Positions 1 to 8,355 of a DNA stretch of 64,000 nucleotides are shown in pieces. The notes beneath the pieces are model-generated. The model ran no database searches and was not told the origin of the DNA. It saw nothing but the letters and a program-made list of their open reading frames with translations. Position numbers and translations under genes: made by a program. Location: the NCBI GenBank assembly GCA_963835215.1, contig CAWIES010000002.1, forward strand, positions 1,178,001-1,242,000, written 5' to 3'. The stretch's first letter is position 1, and each line of letters opens with the position of its first letter. The stretch comes from Roseiarcus sp963835215 (GTDB taxonomy: Bacteria; Pseudomonadota; Alphaproteobacteria; Rhizobiales; Beijerinckiaceae).

Positions 1-1
1 A

Positions 2-682
2 GGGCGCGGCGGGGCGCCCTCGGCGGACGTCTTGGACCGCATCGCCCGCGCGCTGATGCTGACCGACGTCGAGCGCGAACATCTCTTCCTGCTGGGACTC
101 GGGCGTCCACCGGAGGTGCGCTACAAGGCCGCCGAAGGGGTCACGCCGCGTTTGCAACGTCTGATCGACGCGTTCGAGATCAGTCCCGCCCTGGTCAAGA
201 CCGCCACCTGGGACATCGTCGCGTGGAATCGCGCCGCCGCCGTGGTGCTGACCGACTACGGCGCGCTCCCTCCCGGCCAGCGCAACATCCTGCGTCTCAT
301 GTTCGGCAACCCGCGCGTGCGAGCCGCGCAACAGGATTGGGACGCCGTCGCCCGTTTTGTCGTTGGAGCGTTCAGGGCGGATGCGGCGCGCGCCGGCGCC
401 GTGTCGGAAGCTCGCCAACTCGCGGACGAGCTTTGTCGGCTCAACCCCGAGTTCGAGGCGCTATGGCACGAAAATGACGTCGGCGTTCACGGCGATGGCG
501 TCAAGCGCCTCCAGCATCCGACCCTGGGCGCGATCGAGCTGGAATATTCGGCGTTCGCCGTCGACGGTCGCCCCGACCTCGGCATGGTCGTCTACAATCC
601 GGTCGCCAGCGCGGACGCCGACCGTATCCGATCGCTGATCGCCTCCAGGCAGCCGCCTGCGGCGCGTCACGCCTTGCCGTAA
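2..682 (+). CDS. MmyB-like XRE-family transcriptional regulator (5' end missing)
   Basis: The frame is open from the first bases of the window, so the N-terminal helix-turn-helix lies outside. The visible part begins with the end of the HTH region (ADVLDRIARALMLTDVEREHLF), continues with the linker LLGLGRPPEVRY, and then the MmyB-type ligand-binding domain (LQRLIDAFEISPALVKTATWDIVAWNRAAA, later EYSAFAVDGRPDLGMVVYNP). Members of this family are soluble one-component regulators whose C-terminal PAS-like domain may bind a fatty-acid-like ligand; the ligand here is unknown. Its 3' end overlaps the 3' end of the convergent phoB by 16 bp, so the two genes are unrelated in transcription. Confidence 0.85.
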   Translation, partial: GRGGAPSADVLDRIARALMLTDVEREHLFLLGLGRPPEVRYKAAEGVTPRLQRLIDAFEISPALVKTATWDIVAWNRAAAVVLTDYGALPPGQRNILRLMFGNPRVRAAQQDWDAVARFVVGAFRADAARAGAVSEARQLADELCRLNPEFEALWHENDVGVHGDGVKRLQHPTLGAIELEYSAFAVDGRPDLGMVVYNPVASADADRIRSLIASRQPPAARHALP

Positions 683-1407
683 GTCTCGTCGAACGAGTAG
701 CCGGTGCCGCGCACGGTGCGGATCGGATCGCGCTCGCGCCCGCGCGTGAGCGCCTTGCGCAGCCGCCCGACGTGGACGTCGACGGTGCGTTCGTCGATTT
801 CGACCGCCTGGCCCCAGACGCCGTCGAGCAATTGAGCGCGCGAGAAGACGCGGCCCGGACGCTCCAGGAGATATTCGAGCAGGCGAAACTCGGTCGGCCC
901 GAGGTGGATGTCGCGCAGGCCCCGCCGCACCCGCCGCGTTTCGCGGTCGAGATCGAGATCGCCGGCGCTGAGCTTGTCGGCGATCCGCTCGGGTCGGCTG
1001 CGCCTGAGCAGCGCGCGCACCCGCGCCATCAATTCTGGCACCGAGAACGGCTTAACGACGTAGTCGTCGGCGCCGACCGACAGCCCGCGCACGCGCTCGA
1101 CTTCTTCGCCGCGCGCGGTGAGCATGATCACCGGCAAGGTCTTGGTCGCTTCGCGGGCGCGCAACCGGCGGCAGATTTCCAGGCCCGACACGCCCGGCAG
1201 CATCCAGTCGAGAATGACCAGATCGGGCGGCGATTCGATCAGGCGCAGTTCGGCTTCGTCGCCGCGCTCAACCGTCTCGGCGAAATAGCCTTCCGCCTCG
1301 AGGTTGTAGGTCAGCAGCAGCCCGAGATCGGCCTCGTCCTCGACGACGAGGATTCGCGGCGCGGTCGCGACGCCGGCGCGGGCAGGCTCTCGGCGAGCTT
1401 CATTCAT
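667..1407 (-). CDS. phoB: Phosphate regulon response regulator PhoB
   Basis: This is a 246-residue OmpR/PhoB-type response regulator. The receiver domain (about residues 18-130) has the acidic pair in VVEDEAD, the phospho-acceptor Asp67 in PDLVILDWMLPG, and the conserved Lys in DDYVVKPF. A winged-helix DNA-binding domain follows (LGPTEFRLLEYLLERPGRVFSR, ending in RTVRGTGYSFDE). Phosphorylated PhoB is expected to bind Pho boxes such as the one before pstS. It is the last gene of phoR-pstSCAB-phoU-phoB, and its ATG overlaps the phoU stop codon (ATGA), suggesting translational coupling. Confidence 0.97.
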   Translation of the reverse strand: MNEARREPARAGVATAPRILVVEDEADLGLLLTYNLEAEGYFAETVERGDEAELRLIESPPDLVILDWMLPGVSGLEICRRLRAREATKTLPVIMLTARGEEVERVRGLSVGADDYVVKPFSVPELMARVRALLRRSRPERIADKLSAGDLDLDRETRRVRRGLRDIHLGPTEFRLLEYLLERPGRVFSRAQLLDGVWGQAVEIDERTVDVHVGRLRKALTRGRERDPIRTVRGTGYSFDETYGKA

Positions 1408-2123
1408 GAATTGGCGCTTCCCGGAACATGGACATCATAGTCTTGGCGACCCTTGGGCCGATCAGCCGGCAGCGTCTCGCCGGTGACGAGGTAGAACACC
1501 GTCTCGGCAATGTTGGTGGCGTGATCGCCGATGCGCTCGACGTTCTTCGAGCAAAACAGCAGATGGGCGCAGAACGAGATGTTGCGCGGGTCTTCCATCA
1601 TGTGGGTCAGCAGGTCGCGGAACACCGAATCCTCGAGCGCGTCGAGATCGGCGTCGCGCTCCCAAACCGCCCGCGCGCGATCGACGTCGCGCTGCGCATA
1701 GGCGTCGAGCACGTCCTTCATCAGTTCGGCGGCGACGTCATTCATGTGACGCAAGCCGACGATTGCCCGCGGCACCCGCGCTTCGAGGCCGATCTTCAGC
1801 GAGCGCTTGGCGATGTTCTTGGCAAGGTCGCCGACCCGCTCGAGGTCGCCCGCGACGCGGATCGCGCCGACGATCTCGCGCAGATCGACCGCCATCGGCT
1901 GGCGCCGGGCGATGGTCAGGATCGCCTGCTCCTCGATCTCGCGCTGCAGCGTGTCGAGGCGCGTGTCGCTGGCGACGACCTGGTTGGCGAGCGCCACGTC
2001 GGCCTGGCTCAGCGCGTCCATCGCGTCGATCACCATCTTCTCGGCGATGCCGCCCATTTCGGCGATCCGCCGCTCGAGGGTGTCGAGATCCTTGTCGTAC
2101 GATCTGACGATATGATCGACCAC
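1404..2123 (-). CDS. phoU: Phosphate transport system regulatory protein PhoU
   Basis: PhoU is a soluble all-helical protein that links the Pst transporter to PhoR and keeps the Pho response off when phosphate is plentiful. The 239-residue product has two PhoU repeats with the acidic metal-binding motifs, visible as DLREIVGAIRVAGDLERVGDLAKNIA and, in the second half, CSKNVERIGDHATNIAE. The start is GTG, preceded by GGGAG about ten bases upstream. It lies 13 bp after pstB and overlaps phoB by 4 bp, as expected for one transcript. Confidence 0.97.
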   Translation of the reverse strand: MVDHIVRSYDKDLDTLERRIAEMGGIAEKMVIDAMDALSQADVALANQVVASDTRLDTLQREIEEQAILTIARRQPMAVDLREIVGAIRVAGDLERVGDLAKNIAKRSLKIGLEARVPRAIVGLRHMNDVAAELMKDVLDAYAQRDVDRARAVWERDADLDALEDSVFRDLLTHMMEDPRNISFCAHLLFCSKNVERIGDHATNIAETVFYLVTGETLPADRPKGRQDYDVHVPGSANS

Positions 2124-2136
2124 GATGCTTTCTCCC

Positions 2137-2943
2137 TCAGCCGAAGCGGCCGGTGATGTAGTCCTGCGTGCGCTTGTCGCGCGGCGAAGTGAAGACCTTG
2201 TTGGTCTCGTCGAACTCGATCATTTCACCCAGATACATGAACGCGGTGAACTGCGACACGCGCGCCGCCTGCTGCATGGAGTGGGTGACGATGGCGATGG
2301 TGTAGTCCTCGGTCAGTTCGTCGATCAGCTCTTCGATCTTGGCGGTGGCGATCGGGTCGAGCGCCGAGCAGGGCTCGTCAAGCAGGATGACTTCCGGACT
2401 GACGGCGACGGTGCGGGCGATGCACAGGCGCTGTTGCTGGCCGCCCGAGAGGCTGAGGCCGCTGGCGTTGAGCTTGTCCTTGACCTCGGTCCACAGCGCG
2501 GAGCGACGCAGCGCCGATTCCACCCGCCCGTCCAACTCCGATTTCGGCAGCTTTTCGTACAGGCGGATGCCGAAGGCGATGTTGTCGTAAATCGACATCG
2601 GGAACGGCGTCGGCTTTTGGAACACCATGCCGACCCGCGCGCGCAGCAGGTTGAGATCGAGGCCGGGGGCAAGAATGTTTTCGCCGTCGAGCAGCACTTC
2701 GCCTTCCGCATGCTGACCGGGATAGAGGTCATACATGCGGTTGAGAACGCGCAGGAGCGTTGACTTGCCGCAGCCCGACGGGCCGATGAATGCGGTCACT
2801 TGCCCGGTGCGAAGCGAGAGCGTGACCGACTTCAGCGCCTTCGACTGGCCGTAGAAGAAATTCAAGTCACGCACGACCACCTTGTCGGTGGCTGGGCCGA
2901 CGGCGGGCGGGGGAATCGGGCTTGGCGAAAGTGCTTCGTTCAT
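2137..2943 (-). CDS. pstB: Phosphate ABC transporter ATP-binding protein PstB
   Basis: This is the ATPase subunit of the high-affinity phosphate importer. In 268 residues it shows the Walker A motif GPSGCGKST (54-62), the Q-loop region FQKPTPFPMSIYDN, the signature LSGGQQQR (about 165-172), Walker B VILLDEP (185-191) and the switch His in THSM (221). The length matches the family. The first 20 residues are a Pro/Ala-rich extension of no known function. It is preceded by pstA (30-bp gap) and followed by phoU. Confidence 0.98.
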   Translation of the reverse strand: MNEALSPSPIPPPAVGPATDKVVVRDLNFFYGQSKALKSVTLSLRTGQVTAFIGPSGCGKSTLLRVLNRMYDLYPGQHAEGEVLLDGENILAPGLDLNLLRARVGMVFQKPTPFPMSIYDNIAFGIRLYEKLPKSELDGRVESALRRSALWTEVKDKLNASGLSLSGGQQQRLCIARTVAVSPEVILLDEPCSALDPIATAKIEELIDELTEDYTIAIVTHSMQQAARVSQFTAFMYLGEMIEFDETNKVFTSPRDKRTQDYITGRFG

Positions 2944-2973
2944 CGGGTGGACTCTTTCTTCGACCGATCGACT

Positions 2974-3822
2974 TTATCTGTTCGTCCCTTGCGAGGCGGA
3001 GAGCACGCGCGCGAAGATGCTCAGACTCAGCACGGCGAAGGTGACGATCAAGGCGCCCGTCCAGGCGAGCGCCTGTTGTTCGGGGTAGGGGCTGCGTGCG
3101 AACTCGTAGATGATCAACGGCAGGCTGGACATCGGCCCGGTCGGATCGGCGGAGAACAGCGAATTGCCCAGCGCGGTGAAAATCAGCGGCGCGGTCTCGC
3201 CGGTCATGCGCGCCACCGCCAGCAGGATGCCGGTGACGATGCCGGTGCGCACTGCACGGTAGGCGACCTGCCGGATCACCAGCGAGCGCGGCATTCCCAG
3301 CGCCGAGGCGGCTTCGCGCAAGGTGTTGGGCACGAGGTTGAGCATGTCTTCGGTGGTGCGCACGATGATCGGCGTCGCGATGATCGCAAGCGCGATCGCG
3401 CCGGCGATGGCGGAGAAATGCCCAAACGGCACCACGCACAATTGATAGACGAACAGGCCGACGACGATCGAGGGCGCGCTCAAGAGGATGTCGTTGACGA
3501 AGCGAATGATGTGCGACAGCCGCGAGTGACGGCCATATTCCGCGAGGTAGGTGCCGGCCAAGATGCCAAGCGGCGCGGCGATGATCAACGCGAGCACGGT
3601 GATGATCAGGCTGCCGACGATCGAATTGAGCAGGCCGCCGACGACGCCGGGCGGCGCCGTCATTTTGGTGAAGACGTCGATCGAAAGGCCGCCGACGCCC
3701 TTCCACACCAGGGTGCCCAAGATGACGATCAGCCAGCTCAGGCCAAAGGCGGTCGCCGCGTAGGACAGGACCGTCCAGAAGAAGTTGCGGCGTCGCCGCC
3801 CGGAATAGAGCGCGTTGGCCAT
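2974..3822 (-). CDS. pstA: Phosphate ABC transporter permease PstA
   Basis: This is a 282-residue inner-membrane permease with about six hydrophobic segments. The conserved EAA loop reads REAASALGMPRSLVIRQVAYRA, the site where PstB docks. Together with PstC it forms the phosphate channel. Its ATG overlaps the pstC stop codon (TGATG), so the two permeases are probably translated in a coupled way and in equal amounts. Confidence 0.97.
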   Translation of the reverse strand: MANALYSGRRRRNFFWTVLSYAATAFGLSWLIVILGTLVWKGVGGLSIDVFTKMTAPPGVVGGLLNSIVGSLIITVLALIIAAPLGILAGTYLAEYGRHSRLSHIIRFVNDILLSAPSIVVGLFVYQLCVVPFGHFSAIAGAIALAIIATPIIVRTTEDMLNLVPNTLREAASALGMPRSLVIRQVAYRAVRTGIVTGILLAVARMTGETAPLIFTALGNSLFSADPTGPMSSLPLIIYEFARSPYPEQQALAWTGALIVTFAVLSLSIFARVLSASQGTNR

Positions 3823-4817
3823 CAGCGTCCCGCCTTCACTTCGAGGCGCGCGAGCATGAGGCGCGCGGCGGCCAGCACGATGAACGTAATGATGAACAGG
3901 ATGAAGCCAAGCGCCAGCAGCGAGGCGGTGAACAGGCCCGGGTCTGCGTCGGCGAACTGGTTGGCGATCATCGCTGAAATTGTGGTGCCTTGGGCGAGGA
4001 TCGAAGCGGAAATCTTGGTCGCGTTGCCGATGACGAAGGTCACCGCCATCGTCTCGCCAAGCGCGCGTCCGAGCGCCAGCATCACGCCGCCGATCACGCC
4101 GACGCGGGTATAGGGAATGACGATGTTGCGCACGACCTCGAACGTGGTGGCGCCCATGCCATAGGCGGCCTCTTTAAGCACGGGGGGCACGGTCTCGAAC
4201 ACGTCGCGCGAAATCGCCGTGACGAAGGGCAGGATCATCACCGCGAGCACCAGGCCGGCGGTGAGCACGCCATAACCGAGCGGCGGCCCGGCGAACAGCA
4301 GGCCGATGCCGGGGATCGCGCCCAGCGTATGGATGATGAACGGCTGGACATAGGCCTGCATCACCGGCTTGAAATAATAGACGCCCCAGATGCCGTAGAT
4401 GATCGAGGGGATGCCGGCCAAGAGCTCGATCGCGATGCCGATCGGGCGGCGCAGCGCGGGCGGGCAGAGCTCGGTGAGAAACACCGCGACGCCGAGGCCG
4501 ACCGGCACGCCGATCACCATGGCGATCACAGCAGTCACCAGCGTGCCGTAGATCGCCGCGGCGGCGCCGAAATGTTCCTTGGGCGGGCTCCAGGCGTCGC
4601 TGACGAAGAAGCCGAACCCGAAGGTGCTGAACGCCGGCCATGAGCCGATCAGCAGCGAAACCGCGACGCCCAGCAGCAACGCCAGCACGATCAGGGCGGA
4701 GAACTGCGTGACAAGGCGAAAGCCGGTGTCCGAGGTCTTCAGCCGGCCGAGCGCCTGCGAGCGGTCCACAGGCCTGCTCGCCGCCTGTTCCGGGGCTTCG
4801 ATCGCCGTCGCCGTCAT
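3822..4817 (-). CDS. pstC: Phosphate ABC transporter permease PstC
   Basis: This is the second membrane permease of the phosphate importer, 331 residues from the ATG at 4817. An AGAAGG ribosome-binding site lies just upstream. The frame is open for a further 67 codons upstream, but that stretch is Arg/Ser-rich, overlaps the end of pstS and looks non-coding. Hydrophobic segments alternate with the EAA loop KEAAYGMGATTFEVVRNIVIP, and the typical GRALGETMAVTFVIGN motif is present. A strong hairpin separates it from pstS, so it may be expressed less than the binding protein. Confidence 0.96.
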   Translation of the reverse strand: MTATAIEAPEQAASRPVDRSQALGRLKTSDTGFRLVTQFSALIVLALLLGVAVSLLIGSWPAFSTFGFGFFVSDAWSPPKEHFGAAAAIYGTLVTAVIAMVIGVPVGLGVAVFLTELCPPALRRPIGIAIELLAGIPSIIYGIWGVYYFKPVMQAYVQPFIIHTLGAIPGIGLLFAGPPLGYGVLTAGLVLAVMILPFVTAISRDVFETVPPVLKEAAYGMGATTFEVVRNIVIPYTRVGVIGGVMLALGRALGETMAVTFVIGNATKISASILAQGTTISAMIANQFADADPGLFTASLLALGFILFIITFIVLAAARLMLARLEVKAGR

Positions 4818-4870
4818 CGAAGAACCTTCTCTGGTTATGAACGCCAATGCGTTCGCCCCGGACGATCTGA

Positions 4871-4895
4871 GGGCCGGCGGATCGACCGCCGGCCC
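4871..4895 (-). promoter_or_regulatory. Perfect 10-bp stem-loop between pstS and pstC
   Basis: GGGCCGGCGG (4871-4880) and CCGCCGGCCC (4886-4895) form a perfect 10-bp stem with a 5-base loop, 17 bases after the pstS stop codon. No U-run follows on the minus strand, so it looks like an mRNA-protecting or processing hairpin rather than an intrinsic terminator. Such hairpins commonly keep the binding-protein mRNA more abundant than that of the permease genes. Confidence 0.75.
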
Positions 4896-4911
4896 TGCAG
4901 GGGGCGAAGCC

Positions 4912-5925
4912 TTACTTCTGCGCGATGTCGGTCGACCAGGTCTTCTTGACCAGGGCGACGACGTTGTCGGGCATCGGGATGTAGTCGAGCGCCTTGGCCA
5001 TGTCGTCGCCCTTGTCATAGGCGTAGGCGAAGAACTTCAGCGCCTCGTTCGACTCGGTGACGTTGGCCGGCTTCTTGTACATCAGGATGAAGGTCGCGGC
5101 GGTCATCGGCCACGACTTGTCGCCCGGCTGGTTCGACAGGATCAGATAGAAGCCGGGGGCCGAAGCCCAATCGGCGTTGGCGGCGGCGGCCTGGAAGGCC
5201 TCGATGGTCGGCTCGACAACCTTGCCCGCCGCATTGACCATGTCGGCGTAGGTCAGCTTGTTCTGCTTGGCGTAGGCGTATTCGACATAGCCGATGGCGC
5301 CCGGCGTGCCGGCGACGTTGCTGGCGACGCCGTCATTGCCCTTGGCGCCGATGCCCGACGGCCACTCGACCGAGGTCGACACGCCGACCTTGGAACTCCA
5401 CTCGGGCGAAACCTTGTCGAGGTAGTTGGTGAAGTTGAAAGTCGTCCCCGAGCCATCGGCGCGATGGACGGCGGCGATCGCGAGGTCGGGCAGCGTCGTC
5501 TTGGGATTGAGCGCCTTGATCGCCGGATCGTTCCAATTGGTGATGTCGCCGAGATAGATCTTGGCGAGCGTCGGGCCGTCGATGACGACGTCGCCCGACT
5601 TGACGCCGGGGATGTTGATGACCGGAATGATGCCGCCCATCACCATCGGCCATTGCTCGAGGCCGGCGGCTTCGAGATCCTTGGCCGTCAGCGGCGCGTC
5701 GGTCGCGCCGAACGTGACGGTCTTGGCCTTGATCTGCTTGATGCCGGCGCCCGAACCGATCGACTGGTAGTTCAGGCCGTTGCCGGTCTCCGTCTTATAG
5801 GCGTCCGCCCATTTGGCGTAGATCGGGAAGGGGAAGGTAGCGCCAGCGCCGGAAATATCGCCGGCCATCGCGCAGGTCGCGCTGGCCGCGACGATCGCCG
5901 CGCTGATCAGGGAACGAATCATCAT
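4912..5925 (-). CDS. pstS: Phosphate ABC transporter periplasmic substrate-binding protein PstS
   Basis: This is the periplasmic phosphate-binding protein, 337 residues from the ATG at 5925 (MMIRSLIS), with GAGAGG five bases upstream. A signal peptide (about residues 1-22, ending in CAMA) precedes the mature start GDISGAGATFPFPIYAKW, a typical PstS opening. The phosphate-binding loops are recognisable: GSGAGIKQI, FGATDAPLT and HRADGSGTTFNFTNYL. It is the first pst gene and is preceded by a three-repeat Pho box, so phosphate starvation should induce it through PhoB. Confidence 0.98.
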   Translation of the reverse strand: MMIRSLISAAIVAASATCAMAGDISGAGATFPFPIYAKWADAYKTETGNGLNYQSIGSGAGIKQIKAKTVTFGATDAPLTAKDLEAAGLEQWPMVMGGIIPVINIPGVKSGDVVIDGPTLAKIYLGDITNWNDPAIKALNPKTTLPDLAIAAVHRADGSGTTFNFTNYLDKVSPEWSSKVGVSTSVEWPSGIGAKGNDGVASNVAGTPGAIGYVEYAYAKQNKLTYADMVNAAGKVVEPTIEAFQAAAANADWASAPGFYLILSNQPGDKSWPMTAATFILMYKKPANVTESNEALKFFAYAYDKGDDMAKALDYIPMPDNVVALVKKTWSTDIAQK

Positions 5926-6026
5926 TGACGCCTCTCGAGCTTGGTCCGTTTGTCTCGCGATCGGCCATCGCTGGGCGACGGGCCGTTCCGAGGGGCGCAG
6001 GTATAGGCCCCGCTCAACGTCCTTAT

Positions 6027-6055
6027 ATGACGTTGCCACGACAATACGATGACGC
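6027..6055 (-). promoter_or_regulatory. Three-repeat Pho box upstream of pstS
   Basis: On the minus strand three 7-mers, GCGTCAT, TTGTCGT and ACGTCAT, are separated by exactly 4 bases (CGTA, GGCA), giving the 11-bp period of PhoB sites (consensus CTGTCAT-N4-CTGTCAT). An AT-rich ATAA follows the last repeat. The site is about 100 bases upstream of the pstS start and 26 bp inside from the phoR stop side. The spacing and orientation fit PhoB activation of pstSCAB-phoU-phoB. Confidence 0.85.
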
Positions 6056-6080
6056 GCCAATATGCTGAAATTACGACGAA

Positions 6081-7190
6081 TTACGGACGTCCGCGCAGCG
6101 GTACGAACGCGCTGAAGGTCGAGCCCTGGTCGATCCGGCTGACGATCGTCAGGCGGCCGCGGTGGCGGGTGAGGATGTGTTTGACGATCGCCAGCCCAAG
6201 GCCGGTGCCGTTCTTGGCGCGGCTCTGTCCGGGGTCGACCCGGTAGAAGCGTTCGGTCAGCCGCGGTAGATGCTCGGGCGCGATGCCGCGGCCGAAATCG
6301 CGCACGATCAGCGCGCCTTCGCCGCCCGCGCGCGCAACCGCGATCTCGACGCAATGGGCGCCGGGGCTGTCCTGGCTCGCGCTGTCTTGGCTCGCGCCGT
6401 CCTGGCTCGCGCCGTACTTGATCGCGTTCTCGATCAGGTTCTCGGCGACCCGCAGGAGTTCGTCGCGCTCGCCGGTGACGACGACCGGCTGATCGGCCTC
6501 TAACTTGATCTCGACCCCCATTTCGCGCGCCAACGGCGCCAGCGTGTCGGCGACATGGCGCGCAAGCTGCGCGAGATCGACCGCTCCCTCGGGGCGGACG
6601 TGCTGCTTCTGCTCGATCCGCGACAACGAAAGCAGGTCTTCGATCAGGCGCGCCATGCGCCGCCCCTGCACGCGCATGATGGCGAGGAAGCGCTCGCGCG
6701 CCCGGTCGTCGTCATGCGCCGAGCCTTGCAGGGTCTCGATGAAGCCGAGCATCGAAGCGAGCGGAGTGCGCAGCTCGTGGCTCGCGTTGGCGATGAAGTC
6801 GACGCGCATGCGCTCGAGCCGGCGATGGGCGGTCAGATCGCGCAGCGTCAACAGGGTCGCCGCGACAACGCCGGGCGCGGCTTCCAGCGGTGCGACACAA
6901 ACCTCGAACAGGCGCTCGATCGGCACCCGCTCGCTCCACAGCGCGGTTTCCGCTTCGCCGCCGGCCAAGACCCGGCGCATCGCATCGATGACGTCGGGCG
7001 TGCGCAGCGCCAGCACGAACGGCTCGCCGGGCCGGAGGGCCGGCAATAGCGTCAACGCCGGCCCGTTGGCGATGATCGCCCGCCCCTCGGCGTCGACCAC
7101 AACCGCAGGCTCCGGCATCGCGCCCACGAGTCGCTCGGCAAGGGGCGAAAGCAGCTCCTTGGCCAAGGCTCGCCTGTCCTCGTCGGCCAT
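6081..7190 (-). CDS. phoR: Phosphate regulon sensor histidine kinase PhoR (no visible membrane segment)
   Basis: This is a 369-residue kinase for PhoB. An N-terminal PAS-like domain (about residues 20-120) is followed by the phospho-acceptor His138 in ANASHELRTPL, the N box ENLIENAIKYG (250-260), and the G boxes DFGRGI (298-303) and GTGLGLAIV (328-336). No transmembrane helix is seen at the N-terminus, unlike most PhoR proteins, and the upstream gene ends only 21 bp away, so little room remains for an extension. Residues 260-274 are a threefold ASQD-type pentapeptide repeat encoded by a 15-bp tandem repeat inside the ATPase domain. Confidence 0.93.
   Translation of the reverse strand: MADEDRRALAKELLSPLAERLVGAMPEPAVVVDAEGRAIIANGPALTLLPALRPGEPFVLALRTPDVIDAMRRVLAGGEAETALWSERVPIERLFEVCVAPLEAAPGVVAATLLTLRDLTAHRRLERMRVDFIANASHELRTPLASMLGFIETLQGSAHDDDRARERFLAIMRVQGRRMARLIEDLLSLSRIEQKQHVRPEGAVDLAQLARHVADTLAPLAREMGVEIKLEADQPVVVTGERDELLRVAENLIENAIKYGASQDGASQDSASQDSPGAHCVEIAVARAGGEGALIVRDFGRGIAPEHLPRLTERFYRVDPGQSRAKNGTGLGLAIVKHILTRHRGRLTIVSRIDQGSTFSAFVPLRGRP
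6367..6411. repeat. 15-bp tandem repeat (three copies) inside phoR
   Basis: Three consecutive 15-mers of the form CYGTCYTGGCTCGCG lie at 6367, 6382 and 6397 and differ only at one or two positions. They encode GASQD, GASQD and SASQD in the minus-strand phoR frame, directly after the N box of the ATPase domain. The unit is a multiple of three, so copy-number change would keep the frame. Confidence 0.9.
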
Positions 7191-7211
7191 CGTAGCTCCT
7201 CGTTGGCCGCC

Positions 7212-8297
7212 CTAGTCCTCGCTGTCGAGGGTCGAGGCGGCCAGCGCCTCGCGCAGCGAGCGCCAGCGTCGCCCGGCTTCATATGCGCCCAGCAGCGCCA
7301 TCGCAAGAATGAACGGCACGGCGTAATAGATCGCGCGGAACAGCAGCAGCGAGGCCAGCAGCGGTTCGCTCGATCCGCCGACTCCGTCGATCATCGTCGC
7401 CTCGAACACGCCGAGCCCGCCGGGCGCGTGGCTGGCGATGCCGAGCATGGCGGCGAAAGAATAGAGCGCGCTGAACGTCACGAAGCCGAGGCCTTGGCTC
7501 TTGGGCAGCAGGACATAGAGCGCGCCGGCGGCGCTGCACACATCGATGACCCCGAGCGACATCTGCGCCAGGGTGAGGAGGGGGCCCGGCGGCGTGAAAT
7601 TGAAGATGATCGGCCGGCGGCGGCGGCGCATGCGCCCGACCCACACCAGATAGCCGGCCAAGGCGGCGAGCACGGCGAGGCCGATCGCCTGATTGAAGAC
7701 CGTGTTGAAGTGGTTGATGTCGCCGATCTCGCTGGCGTCGAAAAGGAAGCCGACGCCCAGGATGAAACCCATTCCGAGCCAGAAGGTGAGCCCCGCGACG
7801 ATGGTCAGACTGGCGACCTTGCCGGGCGACAGGCCGGCAGGGCCGTAGATCCAGTAGCGCACCGCGCCCCCGGTCACGAGCGGAAAGCCGAGGGTGAAGG
7901 AAATCGCGTAGCTGGTGAACGAAGCGAGCGCGGTCAGCCGATAGGGCACGCGGACGCGCAAGTGCCGCAGCGCCAGTCCGTCGTAGCCGGTCAGCGCGAG
8001 ATAGCTGACGGCGGACAAAGCGAAGGCCATGGCGATCTGGTCGCCGCTGGTGGCGGCGAAGGCGGCCTGGAACTGGTGCGGATCGATGCGCACGAGCGTA
8101 CGAATGAAGATGATCGCCGAAACCGCGACGATCGTCAGGCTGAGGGCGAAGCCGAGCCGGCGCAGTTGCGGCCAGCGCGCCGTGATCGTTCGCTCCCAGC
8201 CGGCCGCGGGACCGGGCAAAGGCGCATTGCCCGCGGGCTCGCCGGTCGGCGCGCTTTCGTCGGTCTGATGCGCCATGCCCCGGCCGCTCTCCCCCAT
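7212..8297 (-). CDS. UPF0104 / lysylphosphatidylglycerol synthase-like transmembrane protein
   Basis: This 361-residue integral membrane protein has about eight hydrophobic segments and the family hallmarks SYAISFTLGFPLVTGGAVRYW and LGIASHAPGGLGVFEA, typical of the YbhN/UPF0104 family. That family shares the membrane domain of MprF flippases, but no aminoacyl-transferase domain is present, so a lipid flippase-like role is only an inference. A second possible start, ATG at 8276, has a better G-rich upstream stretch. It ends 21 bp before phoR and may be co-transcribed with it. Confidence 0.85.
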   Translation of the reverse strand: MGESGRGMAHQTDESAPTGEPAGNAPLPGPAAGWERTITARWPQLRRLGFALSLTIVAVSAIIFIRTLVRIDPHQFQAAFAATSGDQIAMAFALSAVSYLALTGYDGLALRHLRVRVPYRLTALASFTSYAISFTLGFPLVTGGAVRYWIYGPAGLSPGKVASLTIVAGLTFWLGMGFILGVGFLFDASEIGDINHFNTVFNQAIGLAVLAALAGYLVWVGRMRRRRRPIIFNFTPPGPLLTLAQMSLGVIDVCSAAGALYVLLPKSQGLGFVTFSALYSFAAMLGIASHAPGGLGVFEATMIDGVGGSSEPLLASLLLFRAIYYAVPFILAMALLGAYEAGRRWRSLREALAASTLDSED

Positions 8298-8355
8298 CGC
8301 GAGGGCCTATAGGCCGGGCGGGGACGCCGGGCAAGCGCGGGCGGCGGCGCCCGTT

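Noticed and set aside
772..4643. Several long open frames on the plus strand antisense to phoB, phoU and pst genes
   Set aside because: They are rich in Arg, Gly and His and mirror the codon structure of the real genes in a GC-rich genome; no motifs or start contexts support them.
6367..6411. Short tandem repeat considered as a CRISPR-like array
   Set aside because: The 15-bp units are directly adjacent with no spacers and lie in frame inside phoR.
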